A DNA stretch of 64,000 nt from Dactylorhiza incarnata (GCA_033032865.1 JAWHQI010000328.1:1550001-1614000); one strand, 5' to 3'. Counted from the first letter of the stretch, positions 43,406 to 54,769 are shown. The notes: generated from the sequence alone by a model not told the origin. Translations and numbers: made by a program.

Positions 43406-45838
43406 ACTGGTATCACATGAACAAATGATCCAACAAAAACCTTAGGACACCCCTGCTCGAGCTTAGTTTGAGGACAAACTAGCAGCGGAAGCAATGGTGT
43501 GCCCATGTGTAAAAATCACACAAAATAGTCTATCAATCAATGAGTTAGGCCAACCCAACTAGGACACCATTCTAGTTTGATGTGCTGATATAATTTCATA
43601 ACGTATCATAATCCAAAATTGACCTCAGGTATACACTGATTAAGGTATGAGGATACCCAAAGTGGCTAAGGGAAGATTTTAATGGAAAAATAGCTGCTTA
43701 AAGCGTAAACTATGATGTCCCTAATTCTCCTACCAAGTGATATTATCACTTCTTACCCAACGGATAGGACCGTCTCAAATAGATTGGTGCATGAAATATA
43801 TTAGTGAAACAGTAGGAGACTCGTAAACTTAATCTCCAAACCAACAACTAGGTTACATCGAAATAATCATCATGACAAATACCAGAGGTCGGATAAGGAT
43901 TCGAGTTCAGAAAAGGCCCATTTTTGGGTTGCCCATATATTAACCTTCAGAAGGTTATTGTAATTGGTAATCCTGAGGGCCTAAAGTGTGTAGAATATCA
44001 ATAGGTCTAAGGATGGAACTCCAAGTCTAGAGTTGTATGCCCTACAGATTGAGTGTGTATCTAGGACAAATATATCAAATGATATCAAGAAACTTAGCAC
44101 AAAATATATGGGGGCTAATCCTTTTGTTTATTGGGCTAGTTTGGTACTGATTGGGTTCTCTAGACCTTATTTTTGGAAATGTTTGTCACAAACATAGCGA
44201 TCTTAAAGTATTCAAACATTACTCGGCAGAAGAAGAGAATTCAAATATGTATAATAGGTTTGATGATCAACCCTCCCTAGAAGTCTGGATCCTCAAAGAA
44301 TTCCTTCATCGTAAGAAATGTGGATTGATCGCTATAAATTCGCAATCGAAATAAGAGCATAGAGCCTTCAAAAATGAGTATTCACCCGCCTTATTGCTCT
44401 AAGGTTATGCGGATAAATAAACAAAGAAAATAGTAAATGAATTCTTCGAGATATAAATCAGGTCACCTAGATGTATTTGCATGCGACTCTTGAGATCAAG
44501 AAAGATGGTATAAGACTTCGAGTGAATTCTCAAATTCTAAGCATAAGGAAGTAGATAGCTACTTAGTATGCAACCTAAGGAGCGATCGTGCCTTCCCTAA
44601 TGCAAGACATGGTGTGAATCATTTGCAAATCCGCAAGGAAATTGAGAAAATTTCTCTTAAAATACCTAAATTCGAGGCGACATTGGTTATAGAAAGAGTT
44701 TTACATACAATTAAGGTGGTATGATATTTATTGCCTCAACAAAGTATATTCCTAGATGCTCTACTAACTTAACCCAAATATTGTAACACACCACTAGTGA
44801 TTATATTGTCGGTTAAGTATTCGATTAATAAACTCATGTAGGGAGCAAGAGAGAACCGACAGGAATTATGAACTTAGTGTAGGTTTAAGTCAGATATGGA
44901 CTGGATAGGAGTGGAAATGGCAAGAGGTCCTCGTGATCTTAAGAGACGAACAAATGTAAATAATCTCATGCGAGGTGCGGTACCAACGGTGTAATGTTGT
45001 TGATCAAACGAATATTTGAATTTAGTCAAGTTGTTAGAAACATAGGGTTGTCAAGCTAGTTGTTTGGGACAAATAGATCACGTCATGGGATATATGGATT
45101 GGAAGCAGGTCCATGCAAGTTAGAATTATAGCTGGGATTTCTGCATTTCAGGGCATTCAAAGGTGATTTATATATGGTTTACACAATAAATAATCAAGCC
45201 CTTCAATTTGAATAATTCATTATATTGGAAATTTGCGGATTAAAATAAGGTAACATCATAAGGTGGAGTAATTGCAGAACTCTATACTAGAAGACAGCTA
45301 GTGATATTCATGACGTTTGAACAATTGAGATTAAATTGTTATGTCATGACATTAAAAGTATAATAACCTCAGAGGATGTGAAATTTGCGGACGATATATC
45401 GAAGATGTATATGTTGTGTAGGATCCTTCAACCGGATAGCATCAAGGACCGGAACACGTATGCTTAAAGACATCATAATCACCATTAGGAAGATTTGTGA
45501 CAATGGGGAACAAATTTTTTTTACTGTCAAATGTATACACTATGAAATTACACAAGAACTAATGGGCTTAATGAGATCTCCCAATGAGGCTATATTTGGG
45601 AGGAAGTGTAGGAATCCGCCTTCATAGATTCTGGATGAGGCCCCGAAGGCACTGTGGTCAGAATATATAGAGGTGCACACATAGAAACTGATGAATCCCA
45701 TGCAGCAACAATACCCAGGACTCTTCGCCTTAAGTACAATTTAAACCTCTATGAAAATTCTGTATTTTCTTTGAGCGTGAAACCCGTAGACCCGAACTTG
45801 AATTTCGGGAGAGAAATAATTTTTTGTTTATTGGGATT
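43406..45838 (+). pseudogene. Decayed interior of element D with an integrase remnant
   Basis: TGGTATCACATG at 43408-43419 is a decayed initiator-tRNA-Met primer site. The only recognisable coding is at about 45540-45640, reading MRSPNEAIFGRKCRNPPS, like the APYEALYGRKCRSP motif of Del/Tekay integrase. Gag, protease and RT could not be recognised. ORFs elsewhere are short and without motifs. Confidence 0.6.
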
Positions 45839-47198
45839 TGTAACATCCTTATTCCTTCTAGACCCCTTGGGTTAGGGTTAGGGTTGGAGTTCTTAGTAGA
45901 GGCCATGGTATGACCTTGGGTTACCTTGAACCTAGGAAAATTGCTACAAGCACCCAAAATGTGCACAAGTCAATCCAGGCCAATTTACTTCAAATTGGAC
46001 TCACCAACTCAAATTAAGCTTACCAATAGGTCTGATCCCTAACCCTAAGAGAGACCCAAGTGACCCAAAAGCCCCATCAAGTGGCCACCAAATAGGTCAA
46101 ATTGAGCAAAGTCAAACTTAGGTCAACATAGCCCAATTCAACCCAAATTGACTCAATTAGACTTCATAGGGAGAAATTAACCCCACCACTACATGGAAAA
46201 CCCTCAAGGAGGTTCACTTGACCCAAAAACCTTATCAAGTGGTCATCAATTTGCCCAATTTGACAAAAGTCAAAATTTCCCCAATTTTGGTAAAAAAACA
46301 CACTTATTGGCTAAATTGGCCTAATTGGGGCCCCCACCATGGCCCAATGAGCATTGGGTGATGTTATGAGACTCATGACTATCAAGTGGTACCAACCCAC
46401 TCATCAATTTGACCAAGTTAACCCAAAGTCAACCATGGTCAAACCTAAGCCCAAAGAGGGGAAATGAGAGCCCAAGGCTATTTCAATGGGCTAAGGCCTT
46501 GAACCAAGGCCCATTCTGCAGCCCAATGACCAATTGACAGCCCTTGCCCTCTGAATTTGAAATGGGGAGACATGCATGGGGGCAATTTTGACTTTCCCCC
46601 GAATTCAAGAGAGGACAATGGAGGAAATCATGGATTGGAAGCCACATGTCCCTCCTCTCCTCTTCCCAAGCCCCTAACTGAGTCTCTCAGTTAATTCACT
46701 ATCATTTTGGACCTGGAGAGGTTACAAATGGCAGCAAGGAGTATCATCCTATGCTTGGCCGAAATTACCTTAATGGCTGCCATGAATTATGGAGAGCATA
46801 TGAAATCGAGCCTTGGATCACTGCAAATGGTGGAGGATTGAGGTTTTGAGCAAGCTCGTCGGGGAAAGCAAAATCCATGGCCGACTAGAGGATTACCCAA
46901 TGACAAGCTCCATTAAGGTCTGGTTTCTCCTCCCCTCCCTTTGTGCTAGCTTCTTAGATCAATTAGGAGGAGAATCGAGCTCAATTGAGCTTGATTCCCA
47001 TGGGAATCCATGGATATTTCGTATTTTTAAATCTCACCGGAAAACACCACTCCGGCCAACCCAAGTCATCGAACCACCACCCATCGATGGCCCTTGCCGA
47101 GAGGAAGGAGGTGGTGGGGTTGATTGGTCATGTAGGTGCTTGGGTTGCTATAGGGAGACCAAAATATGAGCTCCAAGTTGGGCTAATCATGGCCTTTG
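45839..47198 (+). mobile_element. Tekay-like LTR fragment Q, interrupted by E
   Basis: Starts TGTAACATCC, a usual start for Del/Tekay LTRs, and is rich in GTCAA/TTGAC-containing phrases (45960-46450). It differs from LTR D, so it is not clearly its partner. CTTTG at 47194-47198 is the left target copy of E. The 118-codon ORF at 46813 has no known motif and is probably not coding. Confidence 0.5.
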
Positions 47199-48282
47199 TG
47201 TTGGAAAATGGTCTTCCGCATATCCTAGGTTTGAGAATAACAAATCCTATGTGTATTTGATCTTGTGTGTTTAAGTGTGCAGGAAACAAATCCATATGAC
47301 TCAAGGATAACATATGAATGTTGCCCCCAAGTTTGAAGTCAGAATTCCATCTTGCCCACTAGCGCCAGCGGTAGCACCTAGCGTAGGCGCTAGCTCTGAT
47401 TAGAGCAATTTCAGGAGGCAGATATAGATGGTGATAGCGCCAGGCGGTAGCGCGGAGCACATGAGGAAGTTCGAAAATTTTTCCTCGGATTAAAGATTCT
47501 CCCGCGCATAATATTGTTTAATCTGGGATAGCACCGGCGGAAGTGGTAGCGCAGGCGCTAGCACTAAGGTTATAAATAGGACCCCTCTTCTCTCATTTTG
47601 CTTGCTTATTCCTAAGAGAGGTTGAGTGCCTAAGTGCCATAGCCATATTCTTCCTAGAAGTATATCTCCCACCAAAGTTCTATCAATTTCTGAAGGAGGA
47701 TTTCTTCACGCCGAATCCAACCGAAGATCGCTTCAAAAACGCTTATACTACATCGGTCCTTCGTCTCCAATTTCAGAAGTTCTTCAATAGGGAGTTTTGA
47801 ATATCATTATCGTTTATTTCATATCTTTTTCTTGTAATCACTTAGTGAATTTGCCTCATGTTGGCGACTAGGTTTGGGTAGGATTTGGGCAGAAATTCAC
47901 CTCGTGTTGGCGACTAGATCTAGGTTAGGTCTAGGGGTGCTCGAGGCCATATCCAGAGAATGATTGGCTAGAGCGGCTTGAGGCCATATCCAGGGAAGGA
48001 TAGGCTAAAGCCATCGGTTTGGGGGATACGAGTCGGGATAGAAAAACGAAAAAGTCTTTTTATTATTCGCTTTTGATTTCTAGCATTATAAGAAATCAAG
48101 TTTTGTAATCCTTCATTTGATATTAATAAAATCATGTCACTATTTTATTTCACTTGATTTGCTTAATTTCGCTCTATTTTGATCATTTAACTACTTAAGT
48201 ATTTCAAAATATTATAAAGTTTTTAAAACCCTTATTCATCCCGCTCCCCCCCCCCCCTCTATGGGTGCCTATTGATCCAACA
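47199..48282 (+). repeat. E 5' LTR
   Basis: 1084 bp. Array of TAGCGCCAGCGG-type motifs at 47358-47560, TATAAATA at 47571-47578, paired repeats with GGCGACTAG (47856-47925) and GAGGCCATATCCAG (47944-48010), a 12-C tract near 48246, and the end GATCCAACA. Confidence 0.9.
47358..47570 (+). repeat. TAGCGCC array in E 5' LTR
   Basis: CTAGCGCCAGCGGTAGC, GTAGGCGCTAGC and GCAGGCGCTAGC units lie directly upstream of the TATA box. The 3' LTR has the same array at 54103-54330. K and the region before the E ORF2 use the same motif. Confidence 0.85.
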
Positions 48283-48284
48283 AG

Positions 48285-48296
48285 TGGTATCAGAGC
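48285..48296 (+). other. Primer-binding site of E
   Basis: TGGTATCAGAGC, a perfect 12-base match to the complement of initiator tRNA-Met, two bases after the LTR. Confidence 0.95.
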
Positions 48297-48332
48297 GAGG
48301 TTTTATTCCAAAATGGTCTAACAACCGGGAAT

Positions 48333-49710
48333 AATGGCGTCTCATGATCTCGCTTCAACTAGTGGGGGAAATTTTTATGAAGAAATAAAATCTCTAGCAG
48401 CACCGTTATTTGAAGGAAGAAATTATAAGTGATGGAAAATATTAATGAAAAATTTTCTTAGAGGTTTAGATGAAAAAGTTTAGAATATTACTATTGAAAA
48501 ATCACCTAGCATATTAAATAGAAACGAAATGGTTTTAAATGCAAAATCTATAAATAGTTTATTTTGTGCGTTAGATCAAAATATTTCCAAACTCATTCAT
48601 ACTTTTCCTACTGCATACGAGATGTGGAATTTTCTTGAGATAGCTTATGATTCTCTATCTACAGGCATAAAACAAGCGCAAGAATTGGAGAACATAAAAG
48701 CTTGCACAGGTGTTCAAGAAAGCTCCTCACAAGATGACTCCATAGAATGCACATCTAGCATAAGGGAAGATGAAAACTCATCCATGGAAGAGGAATGCAA
48801 TAATGATGAAAAAGGAACTTCATGTTCAAACCAGACCTCATCCGATAGCGCTGTAAGAAAGTCTAATTCTTCTTCTTATTTCCATATACTAAAAATTGCT
48901 AAACGTAAAGTGAAAGAATTGAAAATTGCTAATAAAAATTTACGTTTAGAAAATAAAAGTTTAAAAGCTAATTCAGAATCTAAATATGATGTGGCCTCTC
49001 CATCTTGCCCAAATATTGAAATCTTAAAACCTTGTTTTGATTGTAATAATATTAATGAAAAATTCAAGGATTTTGAAAAAGAACAGTTAATTATAAAAGA
49101 ACAAAATGAAAAATTATCTTTAGAAAATTCATCTTTGAAAAGTAATTGTGCTACATGCCAAAATTATAAAATTGAAATCAAACAGATGGACGAAACATTT
49201 AAGGAATTTAGAAATGACTATCAAAATCATATTGAATCTACTGTTTCTACTCTTAAAATAGCACAATAGTTTATAATAAAGCTAGGCATAATCTAAAGAT
49301 CAAGAATGATGAATTAAAATAAAACTCAACTTGCTTATGAAAATTATAAATACAAATTCACAATATCAAGATATATCTAAAAATAAGTTGAATATGAATA
49401 TCTTAAATAAGCCTAATAATGGGAGTAAGAAACACAAAGTATTTGTAAATCAAAATCATCATTATTTACAAAATCATTTTTCACACAACTTAAAATTAAT
49501 TTACACAAATTCCCTATAAATGATACTTTCAATTATTATCTTCAAAATAAAAATGGAATTTTGATGTATAAGAATAACACTAAACCAAGGTTTGAATGGA
49601 GGCCCAAAATTAAAAATGAAACATTAACTTCACATGAAAGGACCCATGCATCTCTATCTACCCACAAACCAACACGATATATTTGGGTACCCAAATGAAC
49701 CGCCACGCTT
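48333..49710 (+). pseudogene. gag: gag of element E
   Basis: Starts MASHDLASTSGGNFYEEI; TGA at 48430 replaces the tryptophan of the K-W-K capsid motif and TAG follows at 48481. The ORF at 48529-49269 continues with TAYEMWNFLEIAYDS, a serine/acid-rich section and coiled coil. Cysteines (CFDCNNINEKF, CATCQNY) remain but no complete knuckle is found. Near 49685 the frame ends in RYIWVPK and TGA, the usual SIRE Gag end. Several stops make it non-functional. Confidence 0.8.
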
Positions 49711-49991
49711 GGTCCCCTTTGCATATCTAAATCTTTTGTTCAATAAGATATCATCAAATACATGACGTAGAATTCTTTCAAAATCAAATATTCAAATTTC
49801 TACTTCATAATATGTTTCAATGGCCATTATCTTATTTTTTATGTTTTTCTTATTTCTAAAAGCTATCATGTATGGTCATCGTATAGACACAAGATTTTAT
49901 CACTTAAAAATTAATAAATCAAATTATCAAATTTAAAGTCATACTTTTTATTTCTGATGACCAATCTATCCTTCCTAAACATCAATCTATC
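49711..49991. other. Non-coding gap in E
   Basis: AT-rich DNA between the end of gag and the antisense ORF2. Protease would be expected here and is missing. Confidence 0.6.
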
Positions 49992-50577
49992 CTAACGAAT
50001 CAATGATAGTAATATCTCAGAAACATCAAATTTCTCCTCCTCCAAAATGAAATAGGAGACATAGCTGAGCTGTGTTGTGACCTTCGCTGTATCACCTAAC
50101 TTCAGCATAATAGTATGGCGTAATACATACAGAACTACTAGGGCGTCTACTGTAAGTGTCGACAGAGACAAGATCAGACTCTTGCATGCCCTATTATGTA
50201 GCACCATATTCACCTTAGTCCAATCCCTATCAACCCTAAACTTCTCAACTATCTCCAACCGATTTGAATGCTCTATCAATCCAAACACCGCCCTCAGGTT
50301 TTCATGTGTAATAGCAATCATGTGCCCCAGCACTTTGGACTCCACTCCCCCATCCAGATCAGTCTGTGATGGGTCTTCCAAATGTCTGTAAAACTCTCGA
50401 ATGAACTACTGAGGAAAATGCATTCGGATGAAAAACATTTGATACTTCTGACGATGCAAATAACTGCATTATATGATGGTGTCATGGGAGGAAAAATTTC
50501 ACATAATGGGGGACACCCACCGCCGCAGCCTCCACTGCCAGCTCGGCACTTTTCTTCCCTTTCAATCCAGGAGCCAT
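49992..50577 (-). pseudogene. ORF2-like gene, antisense inside element E
   Basis: Minus-strand start MAPGLKGKKSAELAVEAA at 50577, comparable to MAPPKIKS in C. A stop and a frameshift near 50490 and 50390 lead into the 129-codon ORF ending at 49992. That ORF (VDRDWTKVNMVLHNRACKSL, then VLYVLRHTIMLKLGD) resembles the globular part of plant retrotransposon 3' ORF proteins. The gene is opposite to E gag, unlike ORF2 in A, C and H. It could be E's own antisense ORF or come from another insertion; the shared TAGCGCC array favours the first. Confidence 0.55.
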
Positions 50578-50987
50578 CTGCAACAATATTAAGAAAAATT
50601 AAAATTAAACAAGAATCTCTAGCGCCAGCGCTAGCACTAGCGCCAGGCGCTAGCATTAGCGCCTGCAGTAGCGCCGGCGCTAGCCTTCCGATCTAAAACT
50701 CTAGAATGTTACCGAATCCTAACCTTCTCAAACACTTATATCCATCATCAAAATCAAAATTTTCTAAAACAAAACCATAAATCTTAATCACAAACATCAA
50801 AGTTACTTTTTTAAAAAACAAAAATCATAAAAATGATGAAGATTTGTCCTTGTTCCTCTCTTTAAAAACAGAAAGATCAAACATTTCAGATCTATCATCT
50901 AAACCACTTGATAACTTCAAAAATCTTCATCTCTAACATTAAAATCAAAGTTTAAAACAAAAACCATAAGAAATGATGGAGATTTAC
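50578..50987 (-). other. Candidate 5'-UTR intron before the antisense ORF2
   Basis: Donor AAG/GTAAATC at 50987 and acceptor ATTGTTGCAG ending at 50578, directly before the ATG. The segment contains a TAGCGCC cluster at 50620-50690. The upstream exon would include GAAAAACCCTAGCAG, a usual plant leader style. Confidence 0.45.
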
Positions 50988-51074
50988 CTTAGATCTATCT
51001 GTGGGCTGCGCTATCTGCTAGGGTTTTTCAGGAGAGCTTCAGGTGTAATGGCCGAAATGACAAGGGAAAGGAAA

Positions 51075-51135
51075 TTTAACTAATGCAGCGCTAGCGCCAG
51101 CGCTATCGTTAGCGCGGGCGGTAGCGCACCTGTCT
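51075..51135 (-). repeat. TAGCGCC cluster upstream of the antisense ORF2
   Basis: GCGCTAGCGCCAGCGCTA with GGGCGGTAGCGC follows, the same flavour as the E LTR array. A second cluster lies at 50620-50690. Both are upstream of the antisense ATG at 50577. Confidence 0.7.
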
Positions 51136-51421
51136 GATTTTCTGTATTTTTAAAAATTCTAAAAAATCACTAAAAATATATTATTTCATGTGTAATACAT
51201 TGTTTTGCATTTCTGCCTTTATTTGATTTTTGAAAAATTCAAATACAAAATTACAAAAGCCAAATTACAAAAAATATTTTTCTTGCTTCTTTTCTTTGGG
51301 TATTCGTTTGATTTCTGTTTTTATATGCAAAAATCATATACAAAAATATAATACAAAGAATTATCAAAAAATATTTGTTGAAATTAAATTTTCTAGTTAC
51401 ATATATCTTGCGAAAGGGAGA

Positions 51422-51493
51422 TTTGGGCTATCACCCCATCACATCTCCTAGTACCGGGTGAAGCCCTCATAGGATAGACCTCGGGAAGTCCAA
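51422..51493 (+). repeat. Conserved 75-bp block, E copy
   Basis: Shares TTTGGGCT, CCCATCACA, CTCCTAGTACC and TCGGGAAGTCCAAGA with the blocks at 30481-30552 (opposite strand) and 41772-41845. Confidence 0.75.
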
Positions 51494-51815
51494 GATCAAT
51501 TATATGAGTTCAATTTTTAAATCAAAATTCTTTTTATAAAATATCAAAAAAAACTGTATGGACTTTATTGTGAAAATCAAGCATGATTTCATCTATCATT
51601 TAGACCTTCTACAATGTTGAAATTCATCTTTTCAAACTACTTTCAACATTGTTTTTATCATGCTTTGATTTATCTAATCATATGTGCATAAATTGTATTG
51701 AAAAAGTGTTGTGTAGAACTAAGCTTAGCATGCCTCTAAGTATGAGTAAATGTTTTATGATTGATAAAGATATTTATTCACTCACTTATTTTGGCTAAGT
51801 CTACAGGTGCTTTTA

Positions 51816-52035
51816 GGCTTCATTTGGCTTGGCGTTTTCGTCCGGCGTTTGGAGAAAACACTCCCGCACAGCGGCTAACCAAACAGACCGCCATCTCCAT
51901 TTCCTCCGTTTGCGCCCGCAGCAAGGGGGAAAAGCTTCGAAACCGCTCCGTTTCGATCCCCTGTTCTCCCCCTCCAGTCCGCCTGCGCCGATCGACCCGC
52001 TGCCGCCAACCGCCGCCGCCGCGCCAAATGGAGCC
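51816..52035. mobile_element. Tourist-like MITE (PIF/Harbinger type)
   Basis: Terminal inverted repeats GGCTTCATTTGGC and GCCAAATGGAGCC (12 of 13 pair) flanked by TTA at 51813-51815 and 52036-52038, the target preference of PIF/Harbinger elements. 220 bp with a GC-rich centre and no transposase. ORFs through it are CpG-rich artefacts. Confidence 0.88.
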
Positions 52036-52039
52036 TTAA

Positions 52040-53943
52040 TCTAAGAATGCTTGCTAGTGTATTGTAATTGTACAATGAATTAAAATTGCACAAGTATCTT
52101 ACCTACACTACATTTATTTGCACTCTTAAATATTAAGAAAAGTGGTTGTGCTTTCAAAATTTAATTGGTTTGCAAAACAAGTGTATTCAGAGAACTTTGT
52201 ACAAAACAAAACAAAAACATGATATAAATTGACAAAGTTAACTCCACTAAGCACTACTTGAACCTCCTGATAAGTCTTAATAAGCGTTGTGAGGTTGAGC
52301 ACCTTGGAAAGAATAGTAAAGTGTCTTGTCCAAACTTTTTATTTTTACACCGCTTATTCTTTAGTACACCGGATCACAAAAAATCGATATTGAAAAATAA
52401 ATTTTGTGATCCCCCAAGCACTACATTGCACCCTGATAAGTCTTAATGAGCATTATGTGTGCAAAGCACCTTGGTAGTTGTGCATTTTTCTTTGTAGCAT
52501 AAAAGTGTGGAAGTAAAATTATTTGTGTTTTATTATGCACTTTACTCTATATATGTCTTGTATTTTTGATTAAATCATTTGTTTACTCTCTTCAAAATAC
52601 ACTTATGTGCACATCATTATCTTCCATAACACTTCTTCTCATGAGTATTGGATCCTAATGCTAATTCTATACTACTCTTTGTATATAAATTCACTAGATA
52701 ACCTAACATGATCTCTACAATGTTTTGTACGTTTTGAATTTGTGAATTTAAATAACATTGTAGTAATCTCTCTTTGATAACATTATTTCATTCTTGGTTA
52801 CTTTATTGTCAAACTTAAAAAATTTAAAAGACAAATGATTTACAAAAACATCTTCCTTTTTGGAATTTAACTCATATATCTTCTTATGAACTATCATGAT
52901 TACAAAAAGATGTTTCTTGTATTTCTATAAGTCTTCCGCATCATAACCATATAATTGTTTTACCTTGCAATTTCATGCTTATTTAAAGTCTCTTCTTTTG
53001 TGTGCATCATCACTTGAATCTTAAAATTCCTTTCCTTCAACAAGTGGTAGACTTGCTTGGTAAACTTTATATTGGTTGCTCTAAACATGAATATTTTTTT
53101 ATGCTAAAAACTCTGATTTATTTCTATGAAAATATTGTTATGCTAAAAACTCTGATTCATTAATGGATTTCAAAATAGCTATGTGAGTTTTTTTTAATTC
53201 AAATAAAAATATAAACTCATAGGCTATGAACTTATCACTAGATTTTAATGCTTAATGGTTTCAATGATTATTATCCCATGATTACATATCTCACCATAGC
53301 AAGGGAGTAGGGTTGTAGACATTAGATAACCTAACCTCTAAGTCATGTCTTGTCCTTAACCGAGGAGGGTTCCACTGGGCCTCGTGAGGCACTGCGGGGG
53401 AAGAGTGCTAGGTTGAGTATTTTCTAGTGTTTTCATATGGGACTAACACCCCATCCTACGACATGTTTGCAGCTCCTCATGACCATCTGTCACTTAGTAC
53501 AGGGCTAAGGTGTAGGCACATTGTATGGGTAGATTGGTTACTTGGAAATCATTACTTTATTATGCTCAAAACTCCTTATCATTTCATTGTCCTCTAAAAA
53601 GCTCGATCATGCCTAGTTTTTTGTCAAAAATCCTCTTTTTTTATGTCTCTTGCTTCCTTACCCACATTTGCTAATAACAAAAGGGGGAGAACTAACATGA
53701 CAAATACAAAATCGCTATCAAATGGTAAAACTAACTTGCTTAAGTCTTAAGATGATAGCTTACATTTAAGGGGAGCATTCACATGGGGGAGCATGTATTT
53801 AGGGGGAGCAATTCTAAATACCTAAAACGATAATTAACATATGCCATCATATCTCACTCATATACAACTAGGTCTCATCATGCTGTATATATTAATGCAC
53901 TGATTTATCATTAATGGATTTGTTATTATCAAAAGGGGGAGTT
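52040..53943 (+). other. E 3' interior, non-coding, with a tandem duplication and polypurine cores
   Basis: Two copies of a 65-bp phrase containing CCTGATAAGTCTTAAT lie at 52247-52310 and 52413-52478. A GC-richer stretch at 53350-53520 is not recognised. GGGGGAG cores occur at about 53683, 53786, 53802 and 53934; the last one abuts the LTR. No convincing ORF. Confidence 0.6.
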
Positions 53944-54425
53944 TGTTGGAACATGGTCTTCTGCATCTCCTAGGTTTGAGAATAACAAATCCAATGTGTA
54001 TTTGATCTTGTGCATTTAAGTGTGCAGCAAACAAATCCATATGACTTAAGGATACCATATGAAGGTTTCCCCCAAGTTTGAAGTCAGAATTCCATCTTGC
54101 CCACTAGCGCCAGCGGTAGCACCTAGCGCAAGCGCTAGCTCTAATTATAGCAATTTTGGGAGGCAGATATAGATGGTGATAGCGCTAGGCGATAGCGGCT
54201 AGCACAGGCGGTAGTGCAGAGCACATGAGGAAGGTCAAAAATGTTTCCTCAGATTGAAGATTCTTTCGCGCAGAATATTGCCTAATCCGGGATAGCTCCG
54301 GTGGTAGCGGTAGCGCAGGCACTAGCGCAAAGGCTATAAATTGGACCCCACTTCCATCATTTTGCTTATTGATTCCTAATAGAGGTTGAGTGCCTAAGTG
54401 CCAGAGCCATATTCTGCCGAGAAGT
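53944..54425 (+). repeat. E 3' LTR, truncated
   Basis: Follows the 5' LTR from TGTTGGAACATGG through the TAGCGCC array and TATAAATT (54335-54342), then breaks off after AGAAGTA at about 54425, roughly 600 bp short. Confidence 0.88.
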
Positions 54426-54584
54426 ACAGGCCTTGAATATCTGAGAGGGTTCAGATAGCAAGAAGTCTAGGCCGGCTTCAGAAATGAGGGAGATGACACC
54501 TAGAATCTCTGGTGAGGCATGGAGAAAGCCATCCCTCACCAACTCATAGCCTTCAAGCAACTCCTTCACAATTTTGGGCACCAT
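54426..54584 (-). pseudogene. ORF2 N-terminus of element H
   Basis: MVPKIVKELLEGYELVRDGF then HASPEI, AGLDFLLSEPSQIFKA. It aligns with A ORF2 (EGGELVRNGF, APVEI, FVLSESTLIWKR). The frame runs on into E LTR sequence after FKA, so the protein is truncated. Confidence 0.8.
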
Positions 54585-54683
54585 TTGGTCGAAGAGAAGA
54601 ACGCTGGGACGGAAGGGTAGAAGTTTCGTCTCGGCTGCTGGAGTAGTGCAAGAGAATGTGAAGAGTCATCTAACACAGTCTGC

Positions 54684-54691
54684 TATTTATA
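54684..54691 (-). promoter_or_regulatory. Internal TATA box before ORF2 of H
   Basis: The minus strand reads GTATAAATAGCAG, about 100 bp upstream of the ATG at 54584. It mirrors the A arrangement. Confidence 0.6.
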
Positions 54692-54769
54692 CACTAGGTC
54701 TTAGTGTTATCCTAATCGACTCAGCGGAACAGCCGAGAAGATTTACCTAAAATTTCATCCTAGGGCAGA

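Larger units (their letters stand above)
47199..54425 (+). mobile_element. SIRE-like element E: gag, antisense ORF2, no pol
   Basis: 5' LTR 47199-48282, primer site 48285, degenerate gag to about 49700, an ORF2-like gene on the opposite strand, long non-coding DNA with a MITE, polypurine tract at about 53932-53943, and 3' LTR 53944-54425 truncated at its junction with H. Both LTRs open TGTTGGAA. No protease, integrase or RT was found. Confidence 0.85.

Noticed and set aside
45866..45886. GGGTTAGGGTTAGGGTT, telomere-like
   Set aside because: Only two to three units inside retrotransposon DNA; too short to be an interstitial telomere.
46813..47260. Overlapping plus-strand ORFs of 118 and 91 codons as a host gene
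   Set aside because: They lie inside a Tekay-like LTR, are cut by E, and have no known domain or splice pattern.
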